From assembly GCF_045348435.1 (NCBI RefSeq), contig NZ_CP157484.1, forward strand, positions 4,030,001 to 4,094,000: 64,000 nt of DNA, given 5' to 3'. Under the pieces are notes generated by a model that saw only the letters and a program-made list of their open reading frames with translations, was not told the origin of the DNA and made no database searches. Shown piece by piece: positions 1 through 7,480 of this stretch. A program made the translations under genes and the position numbers. Every line of letters starts with the position of its first letter. Within the stretch, counting starts at the first letter, position 1. Source of the stretch: Alsobacter sp045348435. Lineage in GTDB: Bacteria; Pseudomonadota; Alphaproteobacteria; Rhizobiales; Beijerinckiaceae.

Positions 1-2
1 TT

Positions 3-101
3 CGTGACCGGGTGGAGAGTTTTGGCGCGGAACTGGTCGGCCACTCGCGCGGGAGCCTCGTGTTCGAGCGCCTGGTCAACGAACTGCGGCGGCGGGCCTG
101 A
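3..101 (+). CDS. C-terminal end of an unidentified protein (truncated by window edge)
   Basis: The third frame is open from the first base to a TGA at 99-101 and gives 32 residues ending in ELRRRA. Codon use matches coding DNA of this GC content, with GC-rich third positions. The fragment is too short to assign. Its place upstream of a triple-GTAGC repeat element could fit a partition-type gene, but that is inference only. Confidence 0.45.
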   Translation, partial: RDRVESFGAELVGHSRGSLVFERLVNELRRRA

Positions 102-168
102 CTGCGCTGTCAACGTGTCAACTGCGTCAATGAAGGGCCGTATCATGGAACCAAAAACGCGCCTCAGA

Positions 169-192
169 CCGTAGCGATGTAGCAGCTGTAGC
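169..192 (+). repeat. Triple-GTAGC element, copy 1
   Basis: The layout is CCGTAGC-gat-GTAGC-agct-GTAGC: three GTAGC words with start-to-start spacings of 8 and 9 bp. The same layout recurs inverted at 1022-1045 and 1086-1109. Regular short spacing suits a binding site for a small dimeric DNA-binding protein. Confidence 0.75.
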
Positions 193-223
193 AGCAGCTC
201 ACCCGCCAGGCTCAACGGCGCGC

Positions 224-775
224 CTAATTCGGCGAGACACCGTGCATCTCGGCCCACTGGCGATAGGCATTCAGCGCATTCTCCGGAGCGGGGCGCACAT
301 AGGCGCGGACGTCGGATCCGTACCGAGCGGGGACCTCGTAGGCGCCGTGAAGGAAGGTATGCGGGATCGTTCCGCCCCACTTGGAAAGGACGAGACCCGC
401 CTCGGCAACGCCGGCATGAACCGGACGACCGTCACCGTCGAAATAGAGAACCAAGGCTCCATCCGGCAGGGTGATCAGGTCAAGCTCGGGAAGGTACCGA
501 ACGATGGCGGCCATGAAGTCCGATCCGGGGAAGATACGTCCGCGCGTCCATTCGCGAATGTCCCCCGGGGCCAGCCCAAGCGCCTGCATGAAACAGTTCG
601 TCGCCATGCGGGGCGCCCCAATCGCAACCAAGCTGATGGAATGCGGGTAGATCTCTTTGAGCTGCGCAATCGCAGTCACCTGAGCCCGAAGGCTCTCCAG
701 AGCCTCATCGCCTCTCGCTAAGCGGTCCAGCTCAAGCCTTAATTCGTGAAGGTTTTGCTCCGTCATCACCTTCAC
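224..775 (-). CDS. Hypothetical protein with YFDGDG/HAG/SKWG motifs
   Basis: This 183-residue soluble protein is not firmly recognised. The N-terminal ~40 residues are charged and helical. A C-terminal segment has YFDGDG, then HAG, then SKWGG, then an H before EVP-x-RYG. That arrangement resembles small proteins with a cysteine-less NlpC/P60-like or DUF7689-like fold, but the match is from memory and weak. The GTG start at 775 overlaps the TGA of an upstream open frame (GTGA), suggesting translational coupling; an ATG at 766 is the alternative. It is the last gene of a minus-strand cluster behind the serine recombinase and is flanked on both sides by triple-GTAGC elements. Confidence 0.6.
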   Translation of the reverse strand: MKVMTEQNLHELRLELDRLARGDEALESLRAQVTAIAQLKEIYPHSISLVAIGAPRMATNCFMQALGLAPGDIREWTRGRIFPGSDFMAAIVRYLPELDLITLPDGALVLYFDGDGRPVHAGVAEAGLVLSKWGGTIPHTFLHGAYEVPARYGSDVRAYVRPAPENALNAYRQWAEMHGVSPN

Positions 776-1011
776 CCCGCTGCATCTGGGCCTGCATTAT
801 CGGCGGGCCACGCCGTCGGCCGGTAGATGGTGCACTGGCCGATCCGCTCCTTCTCGAATGCCCCTTTCGGCGGGGCAGGGCGCTCGGTCGCAACGATGGC
901 GCTGAAGTCGTTCGTGGCCGACGTCGCCGATGCCTGCTCTTCGGGTTCGCCTCGACCGCCGACCGGGTGGGGGTCGATTTCTGCCGCATCGTCGTCGTGG
1001 GTCTCCCCCAG
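772..1011 (-). pseudogene. Start-less open frame upstream of the 224-775 gene
   Basis: The frame encodes about 80 residues ending in ADNAGPDAAG, with protein-like composition (an acidic stretch, then FEKERIGQCTIYRP). Its TGA overlaps the next GTG as GTGA. No ATG, GTG or TTG occurs in frame; the 1011 boundary is a CTG. The upstream frame runs straight into the triple-GTAGC elements. It may be a gene whose 5' end was replaced by the repeats, or one using a rare start. Function unknown. Confidence 0.35.
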
Positions 1012-1021
1012 GTGACAGGCA

Positions 1022-1045
1022 GCTACGCTGGCTACATTACTACGG
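1022..1045 (-). repeat. Triple-GTAGC element, copy 2 (inverted)
   Basis: On the minus strand it reads CCGTAGT-aat-GTAGC-cagc-GTAGC. The 8- and 9-bp spacings equal copies 1 and 3, and the last base of the first word differs (T for C). It lies 64 bp from copy 3, in the gap behind the recombinase gene. Confidence 0.75.
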
Positions 1046-1085
1046 TTCAGGCGGGCTCGCCGTGATCGCCGGCCTGAAGGTCGCT

Positions 1086-1109
1086 GCTACACTCGCTACT
1101 CTGCTACGG
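1086..1109 (-). repeat. Triple-GTAGC element, copy 3 (inverted), overlapping the recombinase stop
   Basis: On the minus strand it reads CCGTAGC-aga-GTAGC-gagt-GTAGC, again with spacings 8 and 9. The TAG stop codon of the serine recombinase (1104-1106) is part of the first GTAGC word, so the element is fused to the end of that gene. Confidence 0.75.
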
Positions 1110-1778
1110 TTTGCCGTTCGCGGCTAAGCGTGCGAGTGCCTGCTTCACGCTGACGTGGCTTATTTTTATTCCGCGTTCCGCTATGCCGGCAGCGATCGCG
1201 CGAAGAGACTTCCCGGCCGCACGCGCCTCAGCCATCGCGCGGATCGCCTCCTGTTCGGCGGGGTTCTCGATCAAGGCTCCATGGGCGTCAACGCTGTAGC
1301 CGAAGGGGACGGAGCCGCCGAGGTATCGCTTTCTACTCTTCTGGTCGGCCTTGGCAGTGGATACGCGGTCGCGGATCCGGTCGCGCTCGGCTTCGGCTAC
1401 GGCGGAGAGGATCGTGAATACCAGCTTTGCGATGCCGTTGGCCGTGACGTCGCCGCCCAGGTCGATCATATGGAGGTGCACGCCGAGGCGCTTCAGGTGC
1501 TCCAGGTTGCGCAGGGCGTCGCTGGCGCTGCGGAACATGCGGTCGAGCTTCGGGGTAATCACCACGTCCCCGGCGCGCAGGATCGCCAACAGTTCGCCGC
1601 CGGCCGCGCGCTCGATCAGCGGCTTGGAGCCGGAGACGCCGCGCTCCAAGAAGGTGCGCTCCACCTTGAGCCCGTGCATCAGCGCATAGCCACTAACGGT
1701 GCGCTCCTGGACATCGAGGCTGTCGCCCTCGTTCGCCTGCCGATCGGTGCTAACCCGGGTGTAGGCGTAGACGGCCAT
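1104..1778 (-). CDS. Serine recombinase (resolvase/invertase family)
   Basis: This 224-residue site-specific recombinase cuts and rejoins DNA through a serine nucleophile. The N-terminus AVYAYTRVSTDRQ holds the catalytic Ser in the standard Y-x-R-V-S context. RAGDVVITPKLDRMFRS is the conserved D-R-x-x-R region. The last ~45 residues form a short HTH region (AAGKSLRAIAAGIAERG). At this size it is a resolvase/invertase rather than a large serine integrase. The ATG at 1778 is preferred because AGAGG precedes it and the conserved N-terminus begins there; the frame extends 18 codons further up. A tandem 8-mer, TCTGTAAA twice (1786-1801), sits in its leader. The ATGACGC cluster upstream (1944-2051) could be its resolution site. 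Confidence 0.9.
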   Translation of the reverse strand: MAVYAYTRVSTDRQANEGDSLDVQERTVSGYALMHGLKVERTFLERGVSGSKPLIERAAGGELLAILRAGDVVITPKLDRMFRSASDALRNLEHLKRLGVHLHMIDLGGDVTANGIAKLVFTILSAVAEAERDRIRDRVSTAKADQKSRKRYLGGSVPFGYSVDAHGALIENPAEQEAIRAMAEARAAGKSLRAIAAGIAERGIKISHVSVKQALARLAANGKP

Positions 1779-1943
1779 CGGAACCTCTGTAAATCTGTAA
1801 ACCTGCAAGTTCACAGTCTCACGAGGCGCCATGCTTGTAAAGCCGCTATAGCGCGATTACAGGCGGTTTCGTTAGCTCGAATTAGACGGAGCGATTTGAA
1901 TCCTACACACCCTCCAGTCGAGGCATATCGTCCGATGTGACAC

Positions 1944-2051
1944 ATGACGCTTTATGACGCCCAAGGGGGGTGGCCCTCATGACGCGCGTACACGTGCGCG
2001 TGCGCGTAGGCGTTCATGGGGCTTTTGGCGTCATTATCCGTCATGCGTCAC
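1944..2051. repeat. Six-copy ATGACGC inverted cluster
   Basis: ATGACGC occurs at 1944-1950, 1954-1960 and 1979-1985 on the plus strand. GCGTCAT (2028-2034), CCGTCAT (2038-2044) and GCGTCAC (2045-2051) follow in the opposite orientation. Three direct words face three inverted words across a GC-rich alternating centre. Candidate roles are a recombinase res-type site, an operator or an origin. Confidence 0.65.
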
Positions 2052-2069
2052 ACCCGACTGGGGATGTAG

Positions 2070-2150
2070 CTGGAGCGATTTTCTGGTGATCCTCCCAGCG
2101 GGCGCGCTCCAGTGCTCCAGTCTGCACGAGTGGGGTTTTGGACTGGAGCG
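2070..2150. repeat. CTGGAGC repeat cluster
   Basis: CTGGAGCG occurs at 2070-2077 and 2143-2150. The inverse words CGCTCCAG (2105-2112) and GCTCCAG (2114-2120) lie between them. The same word recurs singly near 18020, upstream of the excisionase gene. Purpose unknown. Confidence 0.45.
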
Positions 2151-2164
2151 GATCTCTTCCCGGC

Positions 2165-2186
2165 GCCCCACCCTGAAAGGTGGGGC
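2165..2186 (-). terminator. Hairpin downstream of the serralysin-like gene
   Basis: A GCCCCACC / GGTGGGGC stem (2165-2172 with 2179-2186) has a 6-base loop. It lies 40 bp after the protease stop. There is no clear U-tract, so termination efficiency is uncertain. Confidence 0.4.
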
Positions 2187-2226
2187 TGGGCAGGGGACGC
2201 CCGCCGGGCTGAAGAGCCCCAAGAGG

Positions 2227-3762
2227 CTACGCGAAGAACCCCGGCTCAAGTGAGATGCCGGTTCCAATCAGCGGGGCGACCTTCGCCACGTTCTCCGGGC
2301 TTTCCGAGAAATTGGCCAGCACGTCTGCGACACTCGTCCCGGCCTGCAGCTTGCCGATCCAATAGTCCGTGCCGCCTTGCTCGCCCGCGCGGCCAAGCAC
2401 GTTGTGATAGAGCTTGTCCACGATCTGCGCATTCGAGGCGCCTGCTCCGTAAACGGCCTTGAACTCGGCGGAATTCACGAACCCCACGGCGACGTCGTGC
2501 AGAGACGTTCCTGTGTCGAGCGCGTGCACCCAGAAAGAAAGGCCGCTCTTGTCGGGAGTGCGGTTGAAGGCGGCCTGGTAAAGGCGGAATCCCTGGCCGG
2601 CGTCTCCGGCCGTATCGAAAGCGAGTATGCAGTCGGCGAACTGAAGCCGCTCAACGCCTGTCAAGGTATCTGTGCCATCTCGGCCGCTGCTAACGTCGCT
2701 GACCGACAGACTGGTCGATGATTGCTGCAGTACATACTGGCTTCTGAGCCCGCGGTAGATCGCGGTATCGATGCCCGGCCCCCCATATATGCTGTCGTTT
2801 CCTCCGCCTCCTTGGATCCGATTAGGTCCGTCGTTGCCGTTGATCGTGTCTGCACCAGACCCCGCGATCGCGTCCTCGATCACTGTCCCGTATGAGATTC
2901 CAAAACATGGTCTGGCACTGGAGGCCTGCCCTGAGAGAAAGCCTGGGCGAAGATCGAGGACAAATGCGGTGGAGAAAGTCGATACGTCGAGCTTGTCCGT
3001 TCCTCCGGCGTCGTAGATGGTTTGAAAAGGCGAGGTCGCGGTTAACTGGTACGACGTATTTCCGGCGGCCGTCCAACGGTTCGCCCCGTAGAGATACTGT
3101 AACGCCGACACCTCATTCACGCCCGGCGTAGCAGGCCAACCGGCGGCCATGGTGGATCCAGGTGGCGTCCCGTAACTCATTACCGTGAGAAAGGGACTGT
3201 CCACGGCACCCACTTGAGCGTACGTCGGATGCCCTGTTCCTCCGTCATCATGCGGGTGCTTCAAGCCAAGTGCATGGCCGATCTCATGCATAGCCATGTA
3301 AAAGACCTGCGATCCTTTGTCATGGTACTGAAAGGCCTGCGCGGAGAAGTCGTTATTGAACCATATATCTCCCTCTGCATGTTGGTATTGAGATCGACTC
3401 AGACCAAATGCCGCAATCGTCGTGTCTGCCAAAGAGAGATTGGGAAAGATTGCTCTTGCTTCAGTCGTACTGGCCCCCAGAAGTGAACTATCCCCTATGT
3501 TGAACGTGATGTCAGCTGGCGATGTGTTCCAACGGGTCTGTCCGATGTACTGAAAGTGGACATCTAAGAATTTCTCGTACTCGCCCAGAGCCGCGCTGAT
3601 GACGGCCGCGGAAAGGCTGGGATCGCTCCAAATGTAAGTCTCGTTATCACCGAGGGCCCAAGTGATGGTCCGGCTTTGATCCAATTGCCAGTAGGCTCCG
3701 ATCAGAGCGGCGTCGAGCGGCGTACCTGTAAGCGGCAGAAGACTGGTAGACGCGGTCGCCAT
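2227..3762 (-). CDS. Serralysin-like RTX metalloprotease with DUF4214 C-terminus
   Basis: This is a probable secreted zinc protease of the M10/serralysin type (511 residues from the ATG at 3762). It carries the zinc-binding helix MHEIGHALGLKHP, with three His and the catalytic Glu, and a Met-turn VMSYG. The acidic, calcium-binding-type glycine repeat NRIQGGGGNDSIYGG follows. A C-terminal DUF4214 region (~last 120 residues) contains YQAAFNRTPD and YHNVLGRAGEQGG. No N-terminal signal peptide is visible, as expected for type I secretion, but no type I transporter gene lies nearby. The start at 3762 is chosen because MATASTSLLPLTGTP resembles family N-termini; an ATG at 3867 would add 35 residues. 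Lower GC than its neighbours suggests recent acquisition. Confidence 0.85.
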   Translation of the reverse strand: MATASTSLLPLTGTPLDAALIGAYWQLDQSRTITWALGDNETYIWSDPSLSAAVISAALGEYEKFLDVHFQYIGQTRWNTSPADITFNIGDSSLLGASTTEARAIFPNLSLADTTIAAFGLSRSQYQHAEGDIWFNNDFSAQAFQYHDKGSQVFYMAMHEIGHALGLKHPHDDGGTGHPTYAQVGAVDSPFLTVMSYGTPPGSTMAAGWPATPGVNEVSALQYLYGANRWTAAGNTSYQLTATSPFQTIYDAGGTDKLDVSTFSTAFVLDLRPGFLSGQASSARPCFGISYGTVIEDAIAGSGADTINGNDGPNRIQGGGGNDSIYGGPGIDTAIYRGLRSQYVLQQSSTSLSVSDVSSGRDGTDTLTGVERLQFADCILAFDTAGDAGQGFRLYQAAFNRTPDKSGLSFWVHALDTGTSLHDVAVGFVNSAEFKAVYGAGASNAQIVDKLYHNVLGRAGEQGGTDYWIGKLQAGTSVADVLANFSESPENVAKVAPLIGTGISLEPGFFA

Positions 3763-3829
3763 GACGGGATCTCTCGCTTCAAACGAAGGGAGACGATCAT
3801 GAGAAACGTAACTAAGCAACAGCTTTGAC

Positions 3830-3988
3830 GTGGCCTTTGCAGGTAACGGGACTATCTCACCCTTCATCGTTCGAGGGCGAGGACAAGCTGCGGAGGCCCA
3901 CGATGGCTACGATCCGAACGACCCGGACGCGCTGCCCTGCCTCCGGTCGTTGCTGCTCGACGTGGTCCAGTTCGGAGAGGCTGTCTGA
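3830..3988 (+). CDS. Possible small gene or gene remnant
   Basis: A GTG-initiated frame of 52 codons ends in DVVQFGEAV. Its second half (HDGYDPNDPDALPCLRS) has natural protein composition. A clear intrinsic terminator on the same strand follows 75 bp later, which supports a plus-strand transcript ending here. No ribosome-binding site is evident, so it may be the 3' end of a lost gene. Function unknown. Confidence 0.3.
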   Translation: MAFAGNGTISPFIVRGRGQAAEAHDGYDPNDPDALPCLRSLLLDVVQFGEAV

Positions 3989-4063
3989 TCCGAGGGTCGG
4001 AACCAGAGCCCGCCATCATCATTGAAACTGCACTTTACCGACGACAACGGGCCCTGCAGCATC

Positions 4064-4086
4064 AGCCCCCTGCTGCGGGGCTTTTT
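4064..4086 (+). terminator. Intrinsic terminator
   Basis: AGCCCC pairs with GGGGCT (4064-4069 with 4077-4082) around the loop CTGCTGC, followed by five T residues. It ends plus-strand transcription in the gap between the protease and hydrolase genes. Confidence 0.7.
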
Positions 4087-4167
4087 CGTGCCCGGTTTTT
4101 TGGCCGAGGTACCCCCGCCAAATCGGGGCCCCACCCGCCTACTTTCGACCTTTCCACATTTCTACCT

Positions 4168-5088
4168 TCATGCCGAGATGGTCGAACGGCGAGCGGTTCG
4201 ATCGATCGCATCGGCAATGGTCCGGTACAAGGATGGCGGCAGATCATGGCCCATCCCGGCGATCAATATCATCTCCGCACCTGGGATTGAGGCCGCGGTG
4301 TCCTCGCCACAGGCAGCAGGAAAGAGAGGATCATCCGTCCCGTGAACAACGAGGGTCGGCGCCTTGATCGCGGCGAGCCGTGAACGTCGGTCGCCAGCCG
4401 CACTAACCGCTGCGAGTTGGCGTCCAAACCCGCCCGGCGCACGGCCTCGCCGAATTTCCTCACAGAGGAGAGCACGGCAAGCCTCTTCGTCGACCGGATG
4501 AGCAGTGCCCGCAATGCACCGTGCGAAGGCGACGCCGTGATCGAGGAAGCCCGCCTTGTCCAAGGCGGGATCGGGGGCGGGACGCATCATCATCGTCATA
4601 GCGTCAGGCTTTGAAGGCGGCATGGCAGGATTTCCCGTCGCCGACATTATCGAGGTGACCGAGAGCACACGGGACGGGTGTTCGCTCGCCATGATCTGGG
4701 CGATCATGCCGCCCATCGAGCGACCAACGATGTGGGCTCGGCGGATGGATAGGGCATCAAGCAAGCCGATCGCGTCCGAGGCCATGTCATCGAGCGTGTA
4801 GGCGAGTTTTGGCCGCCGTCCTTCGGCTAGCGCCGAGGCCAAGGTCGCAAAGTCCATCGCGCCGTGCTCGGTGAAGTGGGTCGAGCGTCCTGTGTCCCGA
4901 TTGTCGAACCGCACGACACGATAGCCGCGCGTCTCCAACTCGCGGCAGAAGGGGTCGGTCCAGCGGATCATCTGCGTACCGAGCCCAGCGATCAGAAGGA
5001 TCGTCTCAGCTGTCTCGACGCCGAAGCTGTCATAAGCCAGGGTGATGCCGTTGGCTGCCAGATGGGCAGACCTGGGTTCCGGGCTCAT
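4168..5088 (-). CDS. Alpha/beta hydrolase
   Basis: This 306-residue cytoplasmic hydrolase of unknown substrate shows the nucleophile elbow GRSMGGM with catalytic Ser, the acid in VVHGTDDPLFP and the late His in GMGHDLP. An early oxyanion segment, LLIAGLGTQMIRW, and VVRFDNRDTGRS are typical of esterase or epoxide-hydrolase-like relatives. The ATG at 5088 overlaps the TGA of the preceding GIY-YIG gene (ATGA), so the two are translationally coupled; an in-frame extension to 5118 would lie wholly inside that gene and is unlikely. The genomic pairing does not reveal a substrate. Confidence 0.88.
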   Translation of the reverse strand: MSPEPRSAHLAANGITLAYDSFGVETAETILLIAGLGTQMIRWTDPFCRELETRGYRVVRFDNRDTGRSTHFTEHGAMDFATLASALAEGRRPKLAYTLDDMASDAIGLLDALSIRRAHIVGRSMGGMIAQIMASEHPSRVLSVTSIMSATGNPAMPPSKPDAMTMMMRPAPDPALDKAGFLDHGVAFARCIAGTAHPVDEEACRALLCEEIRRGRAPGGFGRQLAAVSAAGDRRSRLAAIKAPTLVVHGTDDPLFPAACGEDTAASIPGAEMILIAGMGHDLPPSLYRTIADAIDRTARRSTISA

Positions 5089-5420
5089 ATCCGGACGGCC
5101 CGGAGTTGCTCCGCCCACTTGACAACACGATCCCTCATAGACCGGTCACGGACATAGCCGATCTCTTCAGCATCCAACCGCTCGATGATTTCGAAGCTGA
5201 ACGCCTCCGCTCCATGAGCATTCCACGTGCTCTGGAGCGAACGGTGCGTGTTCGTGCCCTGCCGGAGTGTGAACCAGAGGCGGTTCTGGATCTTGGAGAG
5301 GTCGGGCGCACCGCCGACCCAAACCTCACCGGACGCCACGCAGCGGACGGCGTAGATGCCGCCTTCGACCTCTCGCTTCTTGTAGGCGTTCACAGCCAAC
5401 TTTCGGTCTTCGGTTCTCAT
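5085..5420 (-). CDS. GIY-YIG nuclease family protein
   Basis: This small 111-residue protein has one GIY-YIG-like domain. GGIYAVRC supplies the GIY strand and VWVGGAPDL stands where YIG/YVG normally is. It continues with NRLWFTLRQGTNTHRSLQ and a late Glu in FSFEIIERLD, the usual metal-binding position. A catalytic role in DNA cleavage is therefore plausible but unproven. The ATG at 5420 is chosen over upstream in-frame starts because GAGGG lies just before it. The gene is divergent from the DUF2239 gene and coupled to the hydrolase by ATGA overlap. Confidence 0.82.
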   Translation of the reverse strand: MRTEDRKLAVNAYKKREVEGGIYAVRCVASGEVWVGGAPDLSKIQNRLWFTLRQGTNTHRSLQSTWNAHGAEAFSFEIIERLDAEEIGYVRDRSMRDRVVKWAEQLRAVRI

Positions 5421-5538
5421 CGCATGCCCTCGCAGATCGGCAGTGACGCTATCGCAAGCAATACCTTTACACAATATCATCCGGGTAAAATTGACGGCAG
5501 GGGATCTCTTCGGCTATGGAGGTCTGGATGGAGGCGCC

Positions 5539-6144
5539 ATGCCAGACGACCTAAGGAGGACATTCACCGCGTTCGTGGGCGGGCGGCGGCTGGCCAGCGG
5601 TCGCTTGATCGACGTGGCTCTCGCCGTGAAAGCGGGGGCGGCGGAAGAAGACGACGCGATCTTGACCTTCGATGACAGGTCGGGTGCCGTCATCGACCTC
5701 GATCTGCGTGGAACCGAAGCGGACATCACCGCACGGTTCGCCGAACTCGACAATGCGGGGAACGCCACGAGCGGCGTCGAGAGCCGAGCGGATCCCGATG
5801 GTGCTCCAAGAAGCCGCGGGCGCCCGAAGCTCGGCGTCATCGCCCGCGAGGTGACGCTGCTTCCCCGTCAATGGGAGTGGCTCGCGTCCCAGCCGGGAGG
5901 CGCATCGCAAGCGTTGCGGCGGCTTGTCGACCAAGCGAGGCGGGCAGATGGGGGGCAGACCCAGACAAAGGCAGCGAGAGAGGCCGCCTACCGCTTCCTT
6001 TCGGGATTGGCTGGTGATCTGCCTGGGTTCGAGGAGGTGATCCGGGCGCTCTTCGCCGGGGATGCCGAAGGCTTTGCCGACCGCATGACTGCATGGCCGC
6101 CGGACATCCGAGCCCATGCGCTGAAGCTTGCAGCCCTCGCCTGA
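5539..6144 (+). CDS. DUF2239 family protein
   Basis: This 201-residue protein matches DUF2239: an N-terminal FTAFVGGRRLASG segment, DAILTFDDRSGAVIDLDLRG, then SRGRPKLGVIAREVTLLPRQWEWLASQPGGAS with a basic patch, and a helical C-terminus. Function is not known; the GRPKLGV-REVTLLPRQ region looks suited to nucleic-acid binding, but that is inference. The start at 5539 has GGAGG four bases upstream, whereas the open frame extends to 5443. It is divergent from the GIY-YIG gene with a ~120-bp shared promoter region. Confidence 0.85.
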   Translation: MPDDLRRTFTAFVGGRRLASGRLIDVALAVKAGAAEEDDAILTFDDRSGAVIDLDLRGTEADITARFAELDNAGNATSGVESRADPDGAPRSRGRPKLGVIAREVTLLPRQWEWLASQPGGASQALRRLVDQARRADGGQTQTKAAREAAYRFLSGLAGDLPGFEEVIRALFAGDAEGFADRMTAWPPDIRAHALKLAALA

Positions 6145-6404
6145 GCCAACAACGTAAGGTCCACCACGAGCAACGTCAGCTTCTCAGTAACCGTGTCAGA
6201 AAGCCAACAATCCGGGGACCACCTGACCCGGTCGGTAGCCGGGAAGCTGACCTTCCCAGGGCCTGCAAAGGGTCGAACGCCGTCCCCACCGTTAGCTTGA
6301 TTGAGTCCGGACCCGAGTCCTTGGAAATCAGGAGAGGGGCGGCGCGCGGATGGGTGAACCTCCATGGAATTGGAACCGTTCGGGCCCGTGGGAATCGAGT
6401 CCGG
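6145..6404. other. Non-coding gap upstream of ligase copy 1
   Basis: No gene is visible on either strand. The last ~45 bp resemble the leader of ligase copy 2 (11586-11624), with the shared phrase GGAATCGAGTC before each ATG. The duplication therefore includes upstream sequence. Confidence 0.4.
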
Positions 6405-7022
6405 ATGCGCCCGCCCGTTTCTGCCTACAAGCGCCGAACCCCATCCGGCTTCATCGCTCCCTGCCTCGCCTGCCCGGCCGACCACGTGCCCAGGGGCCCG
6501 CTCTGGATCCACCAGCCGAAGCACGACGGCTTTCGGATGATCTGCCGCCGCGAAGGAACGCAGGCGCGCCTGTGGAGCCGCAACGCCCTAAACTGGACCG
6601 CACGCCTGCCGAGGATCGCCGGCGGCCTCCTGGAGCTCTCCTGCGGATCGTGCGTGCTCGACGGCGAAGCTGTCATCCAGCTTCCCGATGGGCGCGACGA
6701 TTTCCACGCGCTGCGATCCAAGGTCGGCGCGGAGCACGCCATCTTGATGGCCTTCGACCTCTTGGAGCTGGACGGCCGGGATCTGCGGCCTCTGCCACTG
6801 GATGAGCGCAGGGCCGAGCTGCGGAAGCTGATCGAGACTGGGACGATCGATGGCGTCGCATTCGTCGAGGCGATGGACGATGACGGGGAGGCCCTGTTCC
6901 GGCACGCTTGTAAGCTCGGGTTCGAGGGCATTATCTCAAAGCGGAGGGACAGCCCGTATAGGTCGGGTCGCTCGCCACACTGGCTGAAATCAAAGTGCCC
7001 GGGCTACGTCCGCCATGTCTAA
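6405..7022 (+). CDS. Small ATP-dependent DNA ligase (adenylation domain), copy 1
   Basis: This 205-residue nucleotidyltransferase joins nicks through a lysine-AMP intermediate. Motif I is PKHDGFR (K-x-D-G-x-R) with the adenylated Lys. Later motifs are VLDGEAVIQLPDGRDDFHAL, MAFDLLELDGRDLR, EGIISKRRDSPYRSGR and HWLKSKC. Only the adenylation domain is present. The OB-fold found in larger LigD-type or viral ligases is missing, so independent activity needs testing. The start at 6405 is supported by alignment with copy 2; further upstream ATGs lie in non-conserved sequence. The stop overlaps the next gene's ATG by 8 bp. A second copy lies at 11625-12245 and a remnant at 13160-13302. Confidence 0.88.
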   Translation: MRPPVSAYKRRTPSGFIAPCLACPADHVPRGPLWIHQPKHDGFRMICRREGTQARLWSRNALNWTARLPRIAGGLLELSCGSCVLDGEAVIQLPDGRDDFHALRSKVGAEHAILMAFDLLELDGRDLRPLPLDERRAELRKLIETGTIDGVAFVEAMDDDGEALFRHACKLGFEGIISKRRDSPYRSGRSPHWLKSKCPGYVRHV

Positions 7023-7428
7023 CCGCCGATTCCCGCCGCCCTGGACCGCCGATCAAATGGCGGCGGGGTTTCGCGTCGCCGACGCCACCGGCTGCATGCT
7101 GGCGTACTGCTACGGTGACAGCACCGGCTATCGGAGCACCGGCAGCGTGATGATGTCGCCGGACCAAGCCAAGGCCATGGCCGAGCTGATAGCCAGCCTG
7201 CCAGATCTCATGCACGGCATCGGATCGGCGACGCTGCCACCCGGCGTTCAGGGCCCCTTCGAGGTCGAGGACCGGCGATCGTGGTTCTCTGTGACCGACG
7301 CCAGCGGCATTCGTGTCGCGGCGGTCTATTTCGGCGACGCTGAAGCAGGGACCCTCACCCGGGACGAGGCCCGTCGCATTGCGGCCGGGGTCTCGCGACT
7401 ACCCGATTGGGTCGAACGGCCGCAATAA
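7015..7428 (+). CDS. Hypothetical protein with two internal repeats
   Basis: This 137-residue soluble protein is probably translated together with ligase copy 1, whose stop it overlaps. Two similar halves are visible. The first is FPPPWTADQMAAGFRVADATGCMLAYCYG followed by a P-D-Q-A-K-A-M segment ending SLPDL. The second is RSWFSVTDASGIRVAAVYFGD followed by TRDEARRIAAGVSRLPDW. Single-repeat relatives (PPPW start, YVYG-type strand, DEARRIA helix, LP end) are familiar from Rhizobiales genomes as unnamed small proteins. The molecular role is unknown. Ligase copy 2 lacks this partner. Confidence 0.72.
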   Translation: MSNRRFPPPWTADQMAAGFRVADATGCMLAYCYGDSTGYRSTGSVMMSPDQAKAMAELIASLPDLMHGIGSATLPPGVQGPFEVEDRRSWFSVTDASGIRVAAVYFGDAEAGTLTRDEARRIAAGVSRLPDWVERPQ

Positions 7429-7480
7429 GAACGCCGGAACGCAGCTCTTAGGACGTCGAGCAATTCGTGGAGGAAAACCG

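Larger units (their letters stand above)
1779..2226. other. Repeat-rich intergenic region between recombinase and protease
   Basis: No convincing gene is present. From left to right it holds a tandem TCTGTAAA pair, a symmetric cluster of six ATGACGC words, an alternating purine-pyrimidine GC tract around 1984-2012, four CTGGAGC words, and hairpins at 2165-2186 and 2207-2220. It is the most repeat-dense non-coding stretch of the island and a candidate control or recombination region. Confidence 0.6.

Noticed and set aside
1984..2012. Alternating purine-pyrimidine tract as a Z-DNA signal
   Set aside because: Short, and expected by chance in GC-rich DNA; kept only as the centre of the ATGACGC cluster.
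5988..6524. 178-codon minus-strand frame between DUF2239 and ligase copy 1
   Set aside because: Overlaps both plus-strand genes and has shadow-like composition with no recognisable motif.
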